A stretch of 64,000 nucleotides of DNA, from positions 62,001-126,000 of the forward strand of contig NZ_QQOA01000020.1 of NCBI RefSeq assembly GCF_003443895.1. Direction: 5' to 3'. Below the pieces are notes generated by a model that made no database searches, had not been told where the DNA came from, and worked only from the letters and a program-made list of their open reading frames with translations. Every line of letters starts with the position of its first letter. Positions within the stretch are counted from its first letter, which is position 1. The stretch comes from Paraburkholderia phosphatilytica (GTDB taxonomy: Bacteria; Pseudomonadota; Gammaproteobacteria; Burkholderiales; Burkholderiaceae). Below, piece by piece: positions 9,145 through 17,656 of this stretch. The position numbers were made by a program, and so were the translations under genes.

Positions 9145-10797
9145 TCAGGTGGTGCAGAGCTTCAGCCGCTGGACCTTGCCGGACGGTCCGCGCGGCAGTT
9201 CCGCGACGAAGCGGAATTCCTTCGGCGTCTTGTAGCGGCCGAGCTCGCGCAGGCAGTGCGCGCGCAGATCGGCGATGTCGGGCTCGGCGGCGCCGTCCAC
9301 CGCGCGCGGCACCACGAACGCGACGATGTCCTGCCCGTACGCGACGTCCGGCACGCCTACCGCCGCGGCTTCGAGCACGCCCGGGTGGCGCAGCAGCGCT
9401 TCGTCGATCTCACGTGGCGCGATGTTTTCGCCGCCCTTGATGATCAGTTCCTTCGCGCGGCCGTTGATGTAGAAGTAGCCGTCCTCATCGCGATACCCGA
9501 GGTCGCCGCTGCGCAGCCAGCCGTCGGCGGTGAACGTGGCCTCGGTGTCTTCGGGGCGCTTGTAGTAGCCGCGCATCACCTGCTCGCCGCGCAGCACAAG
9601 CTCGCCGCATTCCCCGGGCGCGCAGTCGTTGCCATCGAGCGCGACCACTTTCGCTTCGCCGCCCGACGGCAGGCCGATGCTGCCGACGCGCCGTTTCTCC
9701 GGCTCATAGGGATTACTGAACATCGGCGCGGCCGTCTCGGTCATCCCCATCGTTTCGATGATGCCGACGCCGAAGCGCCCTTCGAACGCGCGATGGTGAT
9801 CGCACGGCAACGCGGCCGATGCGCTGCGGCAGAACTTCAGCGCCGACAGATCGAACAGGCAGTGGGCTTCGTCGTTGAGCAGATACGCGACGATGGTCGG
9901 CACCACGTTGATCCACGTGCATGCATGCTGCGCGACGTCGCGCCAGAACGTGCGCACCGAAAAACGCGGCGCCATCACGACGGAGCCCGCATGGAAGAGC
10001 GGCGCGAGCAGCGTCACGACAAGACCGTTGATGTGATAGAGCGGCAGCGTCGCGAGCACGCGGTCGGCGCTATCCAGCCGATGCTCGTCGCTCACGTTGC
10101 GCGCGTTGACGATCAGGTTGCGATGCGTAAGCAGCACGCCCTTCGGCGCGCCGGTCGTGCCGGACGTGTACATCAGCAGCGCGACGTCGTCGGCCTGCGC
10201 GAGTCCGTCCGACGGCAGCGGAATCGCGCACGGTTGCGTTCCATGCTGCATGGCCGCCGCGGGCTGCGCTGCGCTTTCGTGCGTGAGCGACGGCATTTCG
10301 GCGAGCGCCACTTCGAGCGGCGCGAATTCGGGCAGCGCGTCGGCATCGGGCGCTGTTTCGATCAGCGCGACGTCGCGCGTCATGCCTTGCTGACGCAGTT
10401 CGGCGAGCGCGGCGGCGATCGTCGAATGCATCGACGGCTCGACGAAAATCGCGCGCGTGTCCGAGTGCTCGATCACATAGCGCAGCTGCGACGCCTGGCT
10501 CAGCAGGTTGATCGGATTCGCAACGAGGCCGCTGTACATCGCGCCAAGCAGCAGCCGCGCCGTCTGCAAGCCGTTGCTCATGAAGAGCGACACGACGTCG
10601 CCAGGGTGCAGGCCGGCTTCGGCGAAGCGCGCAGCAAGCGTCGCGCAGTCGCGCTGCACCGCACCGAAAGTCAGCACGCGCGGTGCGGTGTCATTCGCCG
10701 CAGCGTTGTCGCCCGACGACGCGAGCAGAAAGGGACGATCCGGGTAATGCGCGGCACGCTCGTCGACGAGCGCGCGCACGGTGACGGGCAGGTTCAT
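9145..10797 (-). CDS. sauT: AMP-forming acyl-CoA ligase, SauT-like (sulfoacetate-CoA ligase)
   Basis: A 550-aa ANL-superfamily ligase. The P-loop is MYTSGTTGAPKGVLL near residue 230, followed by the aromatic MGMTETAAP motif, SGDLGYRDEDGYFYI near residue 440, and the C-terminal catalytic lysine in GPSGKVQRLKL. It activates a carboxylate through an acyl-adenylate to its CoA thioester. Its ATG overlaps the stop of the upstream acylating aldehyde dehydrogenase (10794-10797), coupling translation. Together they would turn sulfoacetate into sulfoacetyl-CoA and then sulfoacetaldehyde. The sequence alone would only support a short or medium acyl substrate. Confidence 0.7.
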   Translation of the reverse strand: MNLPVTVRALVDERAAHYPDRPFLLASSGDNAAANDTAPRVLTFGAVQRDCATLAARFAEAGLHPGDVVSLFMSNGLQTARLLLGAMYSGLVANPINLLSQASQLRYVIEHSDTRAIFVEPSMHSTIAAALAELRQQGMTRDVALIETAPDADALPEFAPLEVALAEMPSLTHESAAQPAAAMQHGTQPCAIPLPSDGLAQADDVALLMYTSGTTGAPKGVLLTHRNLIVNARNVSDEHRLDSADRVLATLPLYHINGLVVTLLAPLFHAGSVVMAPRFSVRTFWRDVAQHACTWINVVPTIVAYLLNDEAHCLFDLSALKFCRSASAALPCDHHRAFEGRFGVGIIETMGMTETAAPMFSNPYEPEKRRVGSIGLPSGGEAKVVALDGNDCAPGECGELVLRGEQVMRGYYKRPEDTEATFTADGWLRSGDLGYRDEDGYFYINGRAKELIIKGGENIAPREIDEALLRHPGVLEAAAVGVPDVAYGQDIVAFVVPRAVDGAAEPDIADLRAHCLRELGRYKTPKEFRFVAELPRGPSGKVQRLKLCTT

Positions 10798-12233
10798 CGG
10801 CCGTAGCTCCCGAAGAAATCGCCAAGCAGCTCGTCGACTTCCGGCACACGGCCGTCAATCGGATACGCGACCCGCGTGATGTTCAGGTACTGCCGGAAGC
10901 CGAGGTTGTCCGAGAAGTTGTTGCGCCCCCAGGTACCGCAGCCCATCGAAAGCGAGAACGGCAGACCGTTGTCGAAATTGCCGCCGGTTGCCGTGCAGTG
11001 CGCCTGGTTCACGATCACGCGCGCCACCGGCAGCGTGAGGCCGAGTTCGACCGCCTGCGCTTCGTCCGAGCCATGCAGGCCTACCGAATGGCCGGCGCCC
11101 ATGTACGCGTAGATGCGGCGCACCATGCCCGCCGCGTCGTCGAAATCGCACGCGCGATAGACGGTCAGCACCGGCGAGAGCTTTTCGCCGGAGAACGGGT
11201 GGTCGGCGCCGAAGCCGGTCTCCTCGACCATCAGAAATGCCGGCTCGCGCGCGGCGATGTCGTCGAGGCCCGCGATGCGCGCGATGGTCGGCGCCGATTG
11301 CGCGGTGCAGCGCGACGACAGCTTGCCGTCCTGCCACATCGCCTGCTGCAGGCGCTCCTTCTGCGATGGGTCGAGCAGTACGCCGCCCGCTTCCGCGAGC
11401 GCGGCGAGCATCGCGTCGTAGACGGCATCCTCGATCACGACGCTGTTCTCCGACGAGCAGCTCGTCGCGTAGTCGAAGGTCTTCGACGCGGCGATCCTGC
11501 GCGCCGCTTCTGCGAGCGACGCCGTCGCGGTCACGATCGACGCGACGTTGCCCGCGCCCACGCCGAATGCCGGCGTGCCGCTCGTGTAGGCCATCCGCAC
11601 GTTCGCCTGCGAACCCGTGGCCACCACCAGGTCCGCCGCGCGCATCAATGCCGCAGTCGCCGCTTTCGTGACCGGCGACGGCAGCATCTGCACGAGATCG
11701 GTGGAAAGGCCCACCTTCGTGACTTGCTCGTGCACGAAGCCGAGCAGCATCGCGCACGCGGAATGTCCCTTCGGCGACGGCGCAACGATCACCGCATTGC
11801 CGCATTTGAGCGCGTTGATGATCTTGTTCGCGGGCGTGGCCGACGGATTCGTCGATGGCGTCACCGCAGCCACCACGCCGGCCGCGCGTGCGATCTCGAC
11901 GATACCTTTGGCGCTGTCGCGTGCGATCACGCCGCAGGTCTTCTGCCCGTGCAGGTCGCGCAGCAGGCCGAGCGTCTTGCGGTGGTTCTTCACCACCTTG
12001 TCCGCGACATTGCCGAGGCCCGTATCGCGCACCGCGAGTTCGGCGAGCTGCCGGTTACGCGCGGGCTCGAGAATCGCCCACGCAGCGGCACTGGCGGCAG
12101 CATCGAGCGTGGCCTGGCCGGCGTGCTCGAACGCCTGCTGCGCCGCACGCGCCTTCGCGACGAGCTGCGCTACGCTGCGTTCGGTTTCGGCGTCGCCGGG
12201 TCCGACTTCGGCTGCCGTGGCTCTGACGTTCAT
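10794..12233 (-). CDS. sauS: Acylating aldehyde dehydrogenase, SauS-like (sulfoacetaldehyde dehydrogenase)
   Basis: A 479-aa CoA-dependent aldehyde dehydrogenase. The catalytic cysteine lies in DYATSCSSENSVV near residue 265, and the cofactor-binding stretch includes AAVTPSTNPSATPANK near residue 125. This is the acylating (AdhE/EutE-like) branch, which interconverts acyl-CoA and aldehyde. It is the first gene of the sau-like operon and diverges from an IclR gene across 204 bp that hold a strong 23-bp palindrome. The combination of acylating dehydrogenase, ligase, MFS permease and divergent regulator matches the sulfoacetate system of C. necator. A different acyl-CoA substrate remains possible. 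Confidence 0.75.
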   Translation of the reverse strand: MNVRATAAEVGPGDAETERSVAQLVAKARAAQQAFEHAGQATLDAAASAAAWAILEPARNRQLAELAVRDTGLGNVADKVVKNHRKTLGLLRDLHGQKTCGVIARDSAKGIVEIARAAGVVAAVTPSTNPSATPANKIINALKCGNAVIVAPSPKGHSACAMLLGFVHEQVTKVGLSTDLVQMLPSPVTKAATAALMRAADLVVATGSQANVRMAYTSGTPAFGVGAGNVASIVTATASLAEAARRIAASKTFDYATSCSSENSVVIEDAVYDAMLAALAEAGGVLLDPSQKERLQQAMWQDGKLSSRCTAQSAPTIARIAGLDDIAAREPAFLMVEETGFGADHPFSGEKLSPVLTVYRACDFDDAAGMVRRIYAYMGAGHSVGLHGSDEAQAVELGLTLPVARVIVNQAHCTATGGNFDNGLPFSLSMGCGTWGRNNFSDNLGFRQYLNITRVAYPIDGRVPEVDELLGDFFGSYGR

Positions 12234-12358
12234 GGATTGCGCTCCATCAAAGGTATTTGAGGTATCTGAGCGTCAATCTAGTCTTACGCGGCAAACCCGC
12301 AGTCCCGTTTTCCGTTCGATTCGTTGCTGCGTGATCCTAAGCGTCGGAAAGTGCGGAA

Positions 12359-12381
12359 TTCGGGACTTCCATAGTCCCGAA
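12359..12381. promoter_or_regulatory. Palindromic operator between sauS and its IclR regulator
   Basis: A perfect inverted repeat: arms TTCGGGACT and AGTCCCGAA around the 5-nt spacer TCCAT. It lies 57 bp before the IclR start and 125 bp before the sauS start. A further half site, AGTCCCG, occurs at 12301-12307, closer to sauS. The position suits an IclR operator controlling both directions. Binding is inferred. Confidence 0.6.
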
Positions 12382-12437
12382 AAACGCGCCATTCGATGCA
12401 CAATTGACGGCATGAAAGGTGCATCGATGAGGGTGGC

Positions 12438-13202
12438 ATGACGACGTCGAACCAGTCGAACGCGGCGGCCGTGCGGGCGTTTCGCGTGCTCGAAACGCTG
12501 TCCGAGGCCAACGGCCCGATCTCGATGACCGACCTTGCGGGCGCGCTCGGCCTGCCGAAGCAGACGATGCACCGGATCCTCGCGCAATTGATGGACGCCG
12601 GGCTCGTGCTGCGCGGCGCGAGCAACCGCCTCTACGAATGTTCGCCGCGCGTGCGCAAGTTCGCGATCAACGTGCTGATGCGCACCGGCCCCGCGGCGGC
12701 GCGCCACGGGCTGCTCGAAGCGCTCGTCGAGAAGATCGGGGAAACCTGCAATCTCACGATGCTCGCGGGCAACGACGTGGTCTACCTGGACCGCGTGGAA
12801 ACCGAATGGCCGCTACGCATGCACCTGCAACCGGGCTCGCACGTTCCGCTGCATTGCTCCGCGAGCGGCAAGGTGCTGCTGTCGTTCCTGCCGAAGGAAC
12901 GGCGCGAGCGGATGATCGATTCGCTGCCGCTGCGCGCGTATTCCGAGCACACGATCACCGACCGCGAAGCGCTGCGCCGCGAACTCGCGATCACGCGCCG
13001 GCGTCTGCTCGCGATCAACAATCAGGAGCATCTGCAGGGGCTGATCGCGATCGCAGTGCCGGTGATGCTGGACCGCAACCGCGCGTGCGCCGCGATCGCG
13101 GTGCAGGCGCCGGTGGGCCGCGTCGCGCTGGACGACCTGCTCGCGTTCGTGCCCGATCTGCACCTCGCGGCCGAGGAAACCGCGAAGACGTTTCGGGCGT
13201 GA
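12438..13202 (+). CDS. IclR-family regulator, divergent from sauSTU (SauR-like)
   Basis: A 254-aa IclR-type protein. The winged helix spans residues about 10-70 (SMTDLAGALGLPKQTMHRIL), followed by an effector domain with GETCNLTML, LHCSASGKVLLSFLP and a C-terminal VQAPVGRVALDDLL. It is transcribed divergently from the sau-like operon over the palindrome at 12359-12381, so autoregulation and control of sauSTU are the simplest reading. GAGGGTGG lies just upstream of the ATG; an earlier in-frame ATG at 12411 is less likely. It is highly similar to the other two IclR genes here. Sulfoacetate or sulfoacetaldehyde would be the expected effector, by inference. Confidence 0.83.
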   Translation: MTTSNQSNAAAVRAFRVLETLSEANGPISMTDLAGALGLPKQTMHRILAQLMDAGLVLRGASNRLYECSPRVRKFAINVLMRTGPAAARHGLLEALVEKIGETCNLTMLAGNDVVYLDRVETEWPLRMHLQPGSHVPLHCSASGKVLLSFLPKERRERMIDSLPLRAYSEHTITDREALRRELAITRRRLLAINNQEHLQGLIAIAVPVMLDRNRACAAIAVQAPVGRVALDDLLAFVPDLHLAAEETAKTFRA

Positions 13203-13204
13203 GT

Positions 13205-13231
13205 GTGCGTTGGTGCTGAGCGACAACGCAC
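13205..13231. terminator. Bidirectional terminator-like hairpin between convergent genes
   Basis: Arms GTGCGTTG and CAACGCAC match perfectly around an 11-nt loop, in the 33-bp gap between the convergent IclR gene and the MHS transporter gene. There is no strong U run, so termination strength is uncertain. Confidence 0.45.
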
Positions 13232-13235
13232 CGCC

Positions 13236-14540
13236 TCAATGCGCCTCGATCGCGACTGCTGCAGTCTCCCCTCGTCGTTCTATCGCACGCGCGGACCACG
13301 CGGAGATCAGCGCGGACAACAGCACGTACGTGCACATCATCCACGGCTTGCCGCTGTTCACGCGCAGCAGCGCGGTCGCGATGATCGGCGTCAGGCCGCT
13401 CGCAAAGATGCCCGAGAACTGATAGACGAACGAGATGCCCGTATAGCGCACGTTCGCATCGAACAGCTCGGCGAAGAGCGCGGCTTCCGGCCCATATACG
13501 ATCGCGTAGAAGATGCCGAACGGAATCACGATCGCGAGCCAGATCAAGGCCGTGTTGGGCGGCTGATGGTCCATCACCCAGAACGCCGGGATCACGGAGA
13601 GCCCGCAGATCAGCGAACCCCAGCGGTACACGCGGGTGCGGCCCACCTTGTCCGAGAGCCGGCCGAACAACGGTATGAAGAAACACATGACGACGGCGGC
13701 CAGCATCACGCCCAGCAGCGCATCGGTGCGGCTCAGCGCCGCGTGCTGCACCAGGTAGGCGATCGAGAACACCGCGAACACGTTGAAGAACACGCCGTCG
13801 ATCAACCGCGCGCCCATGCCGAGCATCACCGGCCCGCGATAGTTCGCGAGCATCTCGGCGAACGGCATACGCGACTCGCCCCGTTGCCGCTTGAGCGCGA
13901 GGAACTCCGGCGTCTCCATCACCTTGAGCCGGATATACAGGCCCACCACCACGAGCAGCACGGACGCGCCGAACGCGACGCGCCAGCCCCAGGAGAAGAA
14001 CGCCTGCTCCGTCAGCCCATGCGACAGCGCGGCGACCATCCCGGAAGCGAGGCACAAGCCGATCGAGAGGCCGATCTGCGGCAGGCTCGCGTACAGGCCG
14101 CGCTTGTCGGGCGGCGCATATTCGTAGGCCATCAGCACCGCCCCGCCCCATTCGCCGCCCAGGCCGATGCCTTGCAGCACGCGCAGCGACAGCAGCAGGA
14201 TCGGCGCGGCTACGCCGATCTGCGCGTAGGTCGGCACGAATGCGACGCCTGCCGTCGAGATGCCCATGATCACGAGCGTCAGGATCAGCGCCGACTTGCG
14301 GCCGATGCGGTCGCCGAAGTGCCCGAAGATCACGCCGCCAAGCGGCCGCGTGACGAAGCCGACCGCGAACGTCGTGTACGCGAGCAACGTCGAGATGAGC
14401 GGATCGCTGCCTGGAAAGTACAGCTTGTTGAAAATGATGCCGGCGACCACGCCGTACAGAAAAAAGTCGTACCACTCGACGGTCGCGCCGATCACGCTGG
14501 CTAGCGCGACGCGACGAACTACACGTGGATCCATGGCCAT
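13236..14540 (-). CDS. MHS-family MFS transporter (IseU-like candidate)
   Basis: A 434-aa metabolite:proton symporter. The MHS signature VIGATVEWYDFFLYG is in the first helix, followed by LGGVIFGHFGDRIGRKSAL and RVLQGIGLGGEWGGAVL. About 12 membrane segments are predicted. The ATG at 14540 has GGAGGAG five nt upstream, better than the longer start. It lies 252 bp downstream of the GMC oxidoreductase gene on the same strand. Those 252 bp are low-complexity, rich in GTGCTG-like steps, and without a recognisable gene. Such transporters carry carboxylates and osmolytes. Association with the GMC enzyme and an IclR gene suggests uptake of isethionate or a related alcohol, but only by context. Confidence 0.8.
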   Translation of the reverse strand: MAMDPRVVRRVALASVIGATVEWYDFFLYGVVAGIIFNKLYFPGSDPLISTLLAYTTFAVGFVTRPLGGVIFGHFGDRIGRKSALILTLVIMGISTAGVAFVPTYAQIGVAAPILLLSLRVLQGIGLGGEWGGAVLMAYEYAPPDKRGLYASLPQIGLSIGLCLASGMVAALSHGLTEQAFFSWGWRVAFGASVLLVVVGLYIRLKVMETPEFLALKRQRGESRMPFAEMLANYRGPVMLGMGARLIDGVFFNVFAVFSIAYLVQHAALSRTDALLGVMLAAVVMCFFIPLFGRLSDKVGRTRVYRWGSLICGLSVIPAFWVMDHQPPNTALIWLAIVIPFGIFYAIVYGPEAALFAELFDANVRYTGISFVYQFSGIFASGLTPIIATALLRVNSGKPWMMCTYVLLSALISAWSARAIERRGETAAVAIEAH

Positions 14541-14792
14541 TGCAGCTCCTCCAGTGATGGCCGTGCCTGCGCGAACTCGGATACGCGGCACGATGCATAG
14601 CCCCTGACGTCTCCTCCGGGGCGCTCGGCGGTTGTGGTCCTGGCCGGTCGCGCGGGCAGTCTGTGCCGCCTGGCGCGCCGGTGATGTGCCCTGCTTGTTG
14701 TGCGCTGCTCGATGCGTGCTGCTTTACGTGTGCTGCTGACTGCGTTGCGTTGCTGATGCGTGTGGTGCTCGTGTGGTGCTCTCGTGCTGCGC

Positions 14793-16451
14793 TTACGCCG
14801 CTTCCGCGGTGAACCGGCTGTCGATGCGCAGAGCCGGCTCGCCGCCGCGCGCATCGGCGAGGATCATGTCCGACGCCTTTTCCGCGACCATCACGATCGG
14901 CACGTTCGTGTTGCCCGACACGAGCGTCGGCATGATCGAGCAGTCGACCACGCGCAGCCCCTGCGTGCCGTACACGCGCAGCCGTTCGTCGACGACCGCG
15001 AGCGGATCGCCCGCCACGCCCATCTTCGCGGTACCCGACGGATGGAAGATCGTCTGTCCGTACTCGCGGCAGAAATCGAGCAGTTCGCCGTCGGTTTGCG
15101 CGTCGGCGCCGGGACGCACTTCGCGCTTCATCAACGAAGCGATCGGTTCGGCGGCCGCGACGCGGCGCGCGAAGCGCACGCCCGCCACCGTCGTGCGGCG
15201 ATCGAGATCGGTCGCCAGATAGTTCGGCTGGATCGACGGCGCCTCGCGCGCATCGGTCGAACGGATCCGCACCGTGCCGCGCGATTCGGGCCGCAGCTGG
15301 CACACCGAATACGTACAGCCGGAGAACGGATGCACATCGCCGCCCGCCGAATCCGCGGACAGCGTGGAAAAGTGGAACTGCACGTCAGGCGTCGGAGATT
15401 CGTCCGGCAACGCGCGGCAGAACATGCCGCCCTGGTTGATGCCGATCGCGAGCGGCCCGTTGCGGAACAGCGCCCATTGCAGGCCCATCTTCGCGCGGCC
15501 GGTCCACGTGCGCAGTTGATCGTTGGTCGTGATCGGCTTCGTCACCTCGTAGATCAGGCGCACCTGCAGATGGTCCTGCAGGTTCTCGCCGACGCCCGCG
15601 CGGTCGGCCACTACTGGAATGCCGTGCTCGCGCAGCAGCGCCTGCGGCCCGACGCCGGAGAGCTGCAGCAACTGCGGCGTCTGCAGCGCGCCCGCCGTGA
15701 GGATGACTTCGCGGTTCGCGCGCACATCGACGATCCTGTCGTGCTGCGTGTAGCGCACGCCAGTTGCGCGCGTACCGTCGAACAGGATCTTCGTCGCATG
15801 CGCGTCGGTCTCCACGTGCAGATTCGGGCGGCGCCGCGCCGGCTTCAGATACGCGACGGCCGTCGAACAGCGGAAGCCGCCGCGCGTCGTCAGCTGGTAG
15901 TAGCCGACGCCTTCCTGGTCGCCGGTATTGAAGTCGTCGACATGCGGCACGCCGAGCGTCCCGGATGCCGCGATGAACGCATCGACCAGCTCATGCCGCT
16001 GCTTGATCGTCGACGCCCACAACGGGCCATCGGTACCCCGCGTTGGCCCCGCGCCCAGTTCGTTGTGTTCGAGCCGCCGGAAATACGGCAGGCAGTCGTT
16101 CCAGCTCCAGCCGCGATTGCCGAACGCAGCCCACTGGTCGTAGTCCTCCTTCTGGCCACGCACGTAGATCAGACCGTTGATCGAACTGCTGCCGCCAAGC
16201 GTCCTGCCGCGCGGCCAGTAAAGCCGCCGGTCGTGCATGTTCGGATCGGGATCGGTATAGAAGCCCCAGTTGTAGACGGGATGGAACATCGTCTTGCCAT
16301 AGCCGATCGGGATATGAATCCAGATGAAGCGGTCCGCGGGACCCGCTTCCAGCAGGCAGACCGAGTAACGTCCGCCATCCGAAAGCCGGTTCGCCAGCAC
16401 GCAGCCGGCCGATCCTGCGCCGACGACCACGTAGTCGTAACTGCCCGTCAT
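14793..16451 (-). CDS. GMC flavoprotein alcohol dehydrogenase (choline/isethionate dehydrogenase type)
   Basis: A 552-aa glucose-methanol-choline oxidoreductase. The FAD motif is VVVGAGSAGCVLANRLS at the N terminus and the GMC signature is GRTLGGSSSINGLIYVRG near residue 80. Near the C terminus are the active-site FHPSGTAKMG and SGNTNVP with its conserved Asn. The ATG at 16451 has GGAGA a few nt upstream. It diverges from an IclR regulator and is followed by an MHS transporter, the set reported for isethionate degradation in C. necator (IseJ, IseU, IseR), there with a cytochrome c that is missing here. Isethionate to sulfoacetaldehyde would feed the same pathway as its neighbours. Choline oxidation is the alternative; no betB or betI is adjacent. 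Confidence 0.75.
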   Translation of the reverse strand: MTGSYDYVVVGAGSAGCVLANRLSDGGRYSVCLLEAGPADRFIWIHIPIGYGKTMFHPVYNWGFYTDPDPNMHDRRLYWPRGRTLGGSSSINGLIYVRGQKEDYDQWAAFGNRGWSWNDCLPYFRRLEHNELGAGPTRGTDGPLWASTIKQRHELVDAFIAASGTLGVPHVDDFNTGDQEGVGYYQLTTRGGFRCSTAVAYLKPARRRPNLHVETDAHATKILFDGTRATGVRYTQHDRIVDVRANREVILTAGALQTPQLLQLSGVGPQALLREHGIPVVADRAGVGENLQDHLQVRLIYEVTKPITTNDQLRTWTGRAKMGLQWALFRNGPLAIGINQGGMFCRALPDESPTPDVQFHFSTLSADSAGGDVHPFSGCTYSVCQLRPESRGTVRIRSTDAREAPSIQPNYLATDLDRRTTVAGVRFARRVAAAEPIASLMKREVRPGADAQTDGELLDFCREYGQTIFHPSGTAKMGVAGDPLAVVDERLRVYGTQGLRVVDCSIMPTLVSGNTNVPIVMVAEKASDMILADARGGEPALRIDSRFTAEAA

Positions 16452-16639
16452 GGTGTCTCCGTGTTTCACGTCCGATAAAAACCGGGATGTTTCGTTTAAC
16501 TTTATGGTTGTAATGTTTGACGTTCAAGCGTTCACTACTAGAATCGACAAATGCGGTACGGAATCAGAACTTTTTGTTCCATTTATTCGGTTGCATTGCA
16601 GCATCGTCATCGCCACGCGTGAAGCTCACCAAGGGACCT

Positions 16640-17509
16640 ATGCGCAACGTCACACAACCCGCTTTCGCAGACCATGCGGCAGACGACACACGCGTGCTGC
16701 GCGCGCTCGCCGTGCTCGAGCAGCTCGCCGCAGCGGGCCAGCCGTTCACGCTCTCGCAGCTCGCGGCCCGGCTGCACATTCCGAAGGCGACGCTCGCGCG
16801 GATGATCGATTCGCTCGAAGCGCAGGGATACGTCGCGCACATGCCGGACTCGCGCGGCACCGATCGCGGCATTGCGCTGGGTCCACGCGCCGCGCAGCTC
16901 GCGCTCGCCACGCTGTCGAACAACACCTTCACGCGCGCGTGCCGTTCGCTGCTGCGCGCGCTCGTCGAGACGCTTGGCGAAAGCTGCAACCTGACCGCGC
17001 TCGATGGCGACACGGTGCTCTACATCGAACGCGTCGAAACCGCGGAGCCGCTGCGGCTGCACATGCAGCCCGGTATGCGCGTGCCGTTGCACTGCACCGC
17101 GAGCGGCAAGCTCTTCCTCGCGCATCTGCCCGCGGCTGAACGGCGCCTGGTGTTGTCGCGCCTGTCGCTGAAGCGGATGACGCATCGCACGCTGACGGAA
17201 CAAGGGCTGCTGGAAGCGGAGCTCGATCGCCTGGCCGCACGAGGCATCGGCATCGACAACGAAGAGTTCGTGCGCGGCATGGTCGCGATCGCGGTGCCGG
17301 TGGTGGATGCCGCGAGTGGACGCGTGCTCGCCGCGTTGGCCGCGCATGCGCCGACCGCACGCGCGAATTTGAATGACCTGCTGGAGGCCGTGCCGCGCAT
17401 GCGTGAAACGGCGTTGAAACTCGCGCCGCTGATTCAGGCGCCGGATGCGGCCATGATGCGGGCGCGCGGCGCAGGCGGCGGCAACGCTGTCGTCTTGAAC
17501 GGGCAGTAG
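16640..17509 (+). CDS. IclR-family regulator, divergent from GMC dehydrogenase
   Basis: A 289-aa IclR-type protein: winged helix at residues about 20-80 (TLSQLAARLHIPKATLARMI), effector domain with GESCNLTAL and LHCTASGKLFLAHLP, and a C-terminal extension rich in Ala and Gly. The start at 16640 is chosen for AAGGGA four to nine nt upstream; the longer reading frame begins inside the AT-rich promoter. It diverges from the GMC dehydrogenase over 188 bp containing GGAATCAGAACTTTTTGTTCC, an imperfect GGAA/TTCC dyad around 16559-16579 of the kind IclR proteins often bind. It lies 147 bp before soeA on the same strand, so it could also affect sulfite oxidation. It is the third IclR paralogue of the region. 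Confidence 0.83.
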   Translation: MRNVTQPAFADHAADDTRVLRALAVLEQLAAAGQPFTLSQLAARLHIPKATLARMIDSLEAQGYVAHMPDSRGTDRGIALGPRAAQLALATLSNNTFTRACRSLLRALVETLGESCNLTALDGDTVLYIERVETAEPLRLHMQPGMRVPLHCTASGKLFLAHLPAAERRLVLSRLSLKRMTHRTLTEQGLLEAELDRLAARGIGIDNEEFVRGMVAIAVPVVDAASGRVLAALAAHAPTARANLNDLLEAVPRMRETALKLAPLIQAPDAAMMRARGAGGGNAVVLNGQ

Positions 17510-17609
17510 CGTAAGCGAGAGCGGCGATCATCAGGCGCGCCGATATGTTGCGTCGAGAATTATGATTTTTCTTATGGTCAAGGGGCGCCTAGCATCACGC
17601 GTATCGATT

Positions 17610-17635
17610 GCCGGATCGTCCACGCCTGATCCGGC
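17610..17635 (+). promoter_or_regulatory. Inverted repeat in the soeA leader
   Basis: Arms GCCGGATC and GATCCGGC pair perfectly around a 10-nt loop, ending 22 nt before the soeA ATG and just before its GGAG. It may be an operator or a leader RNA hairpin. No U run follows, so it is not a terminator. Confidence 0.45.
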
Positions 17636-17656
17636 GACGGGTTTGCGGAGCAAGCT

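Noticed and set aside
13015..15303. A 762-codon open frame on the minus strand, and similar long frames such as 2134-3858, 9001-10806 and 54755-56500 on the plus strand
   Set aside because: They overlap well-supported genes completely, have Arg/Ala/His-rich products without family motifs, and arise from high GC reducing stop codons in shadow frames.
14793..16451. GMC enzyme considered as choline dehydrogenase BetA of a bet operon
   Set aside because: No betB, betI or choline transporter is adjacent, and the regulator is IclR type; the sulfonate context is stronger.
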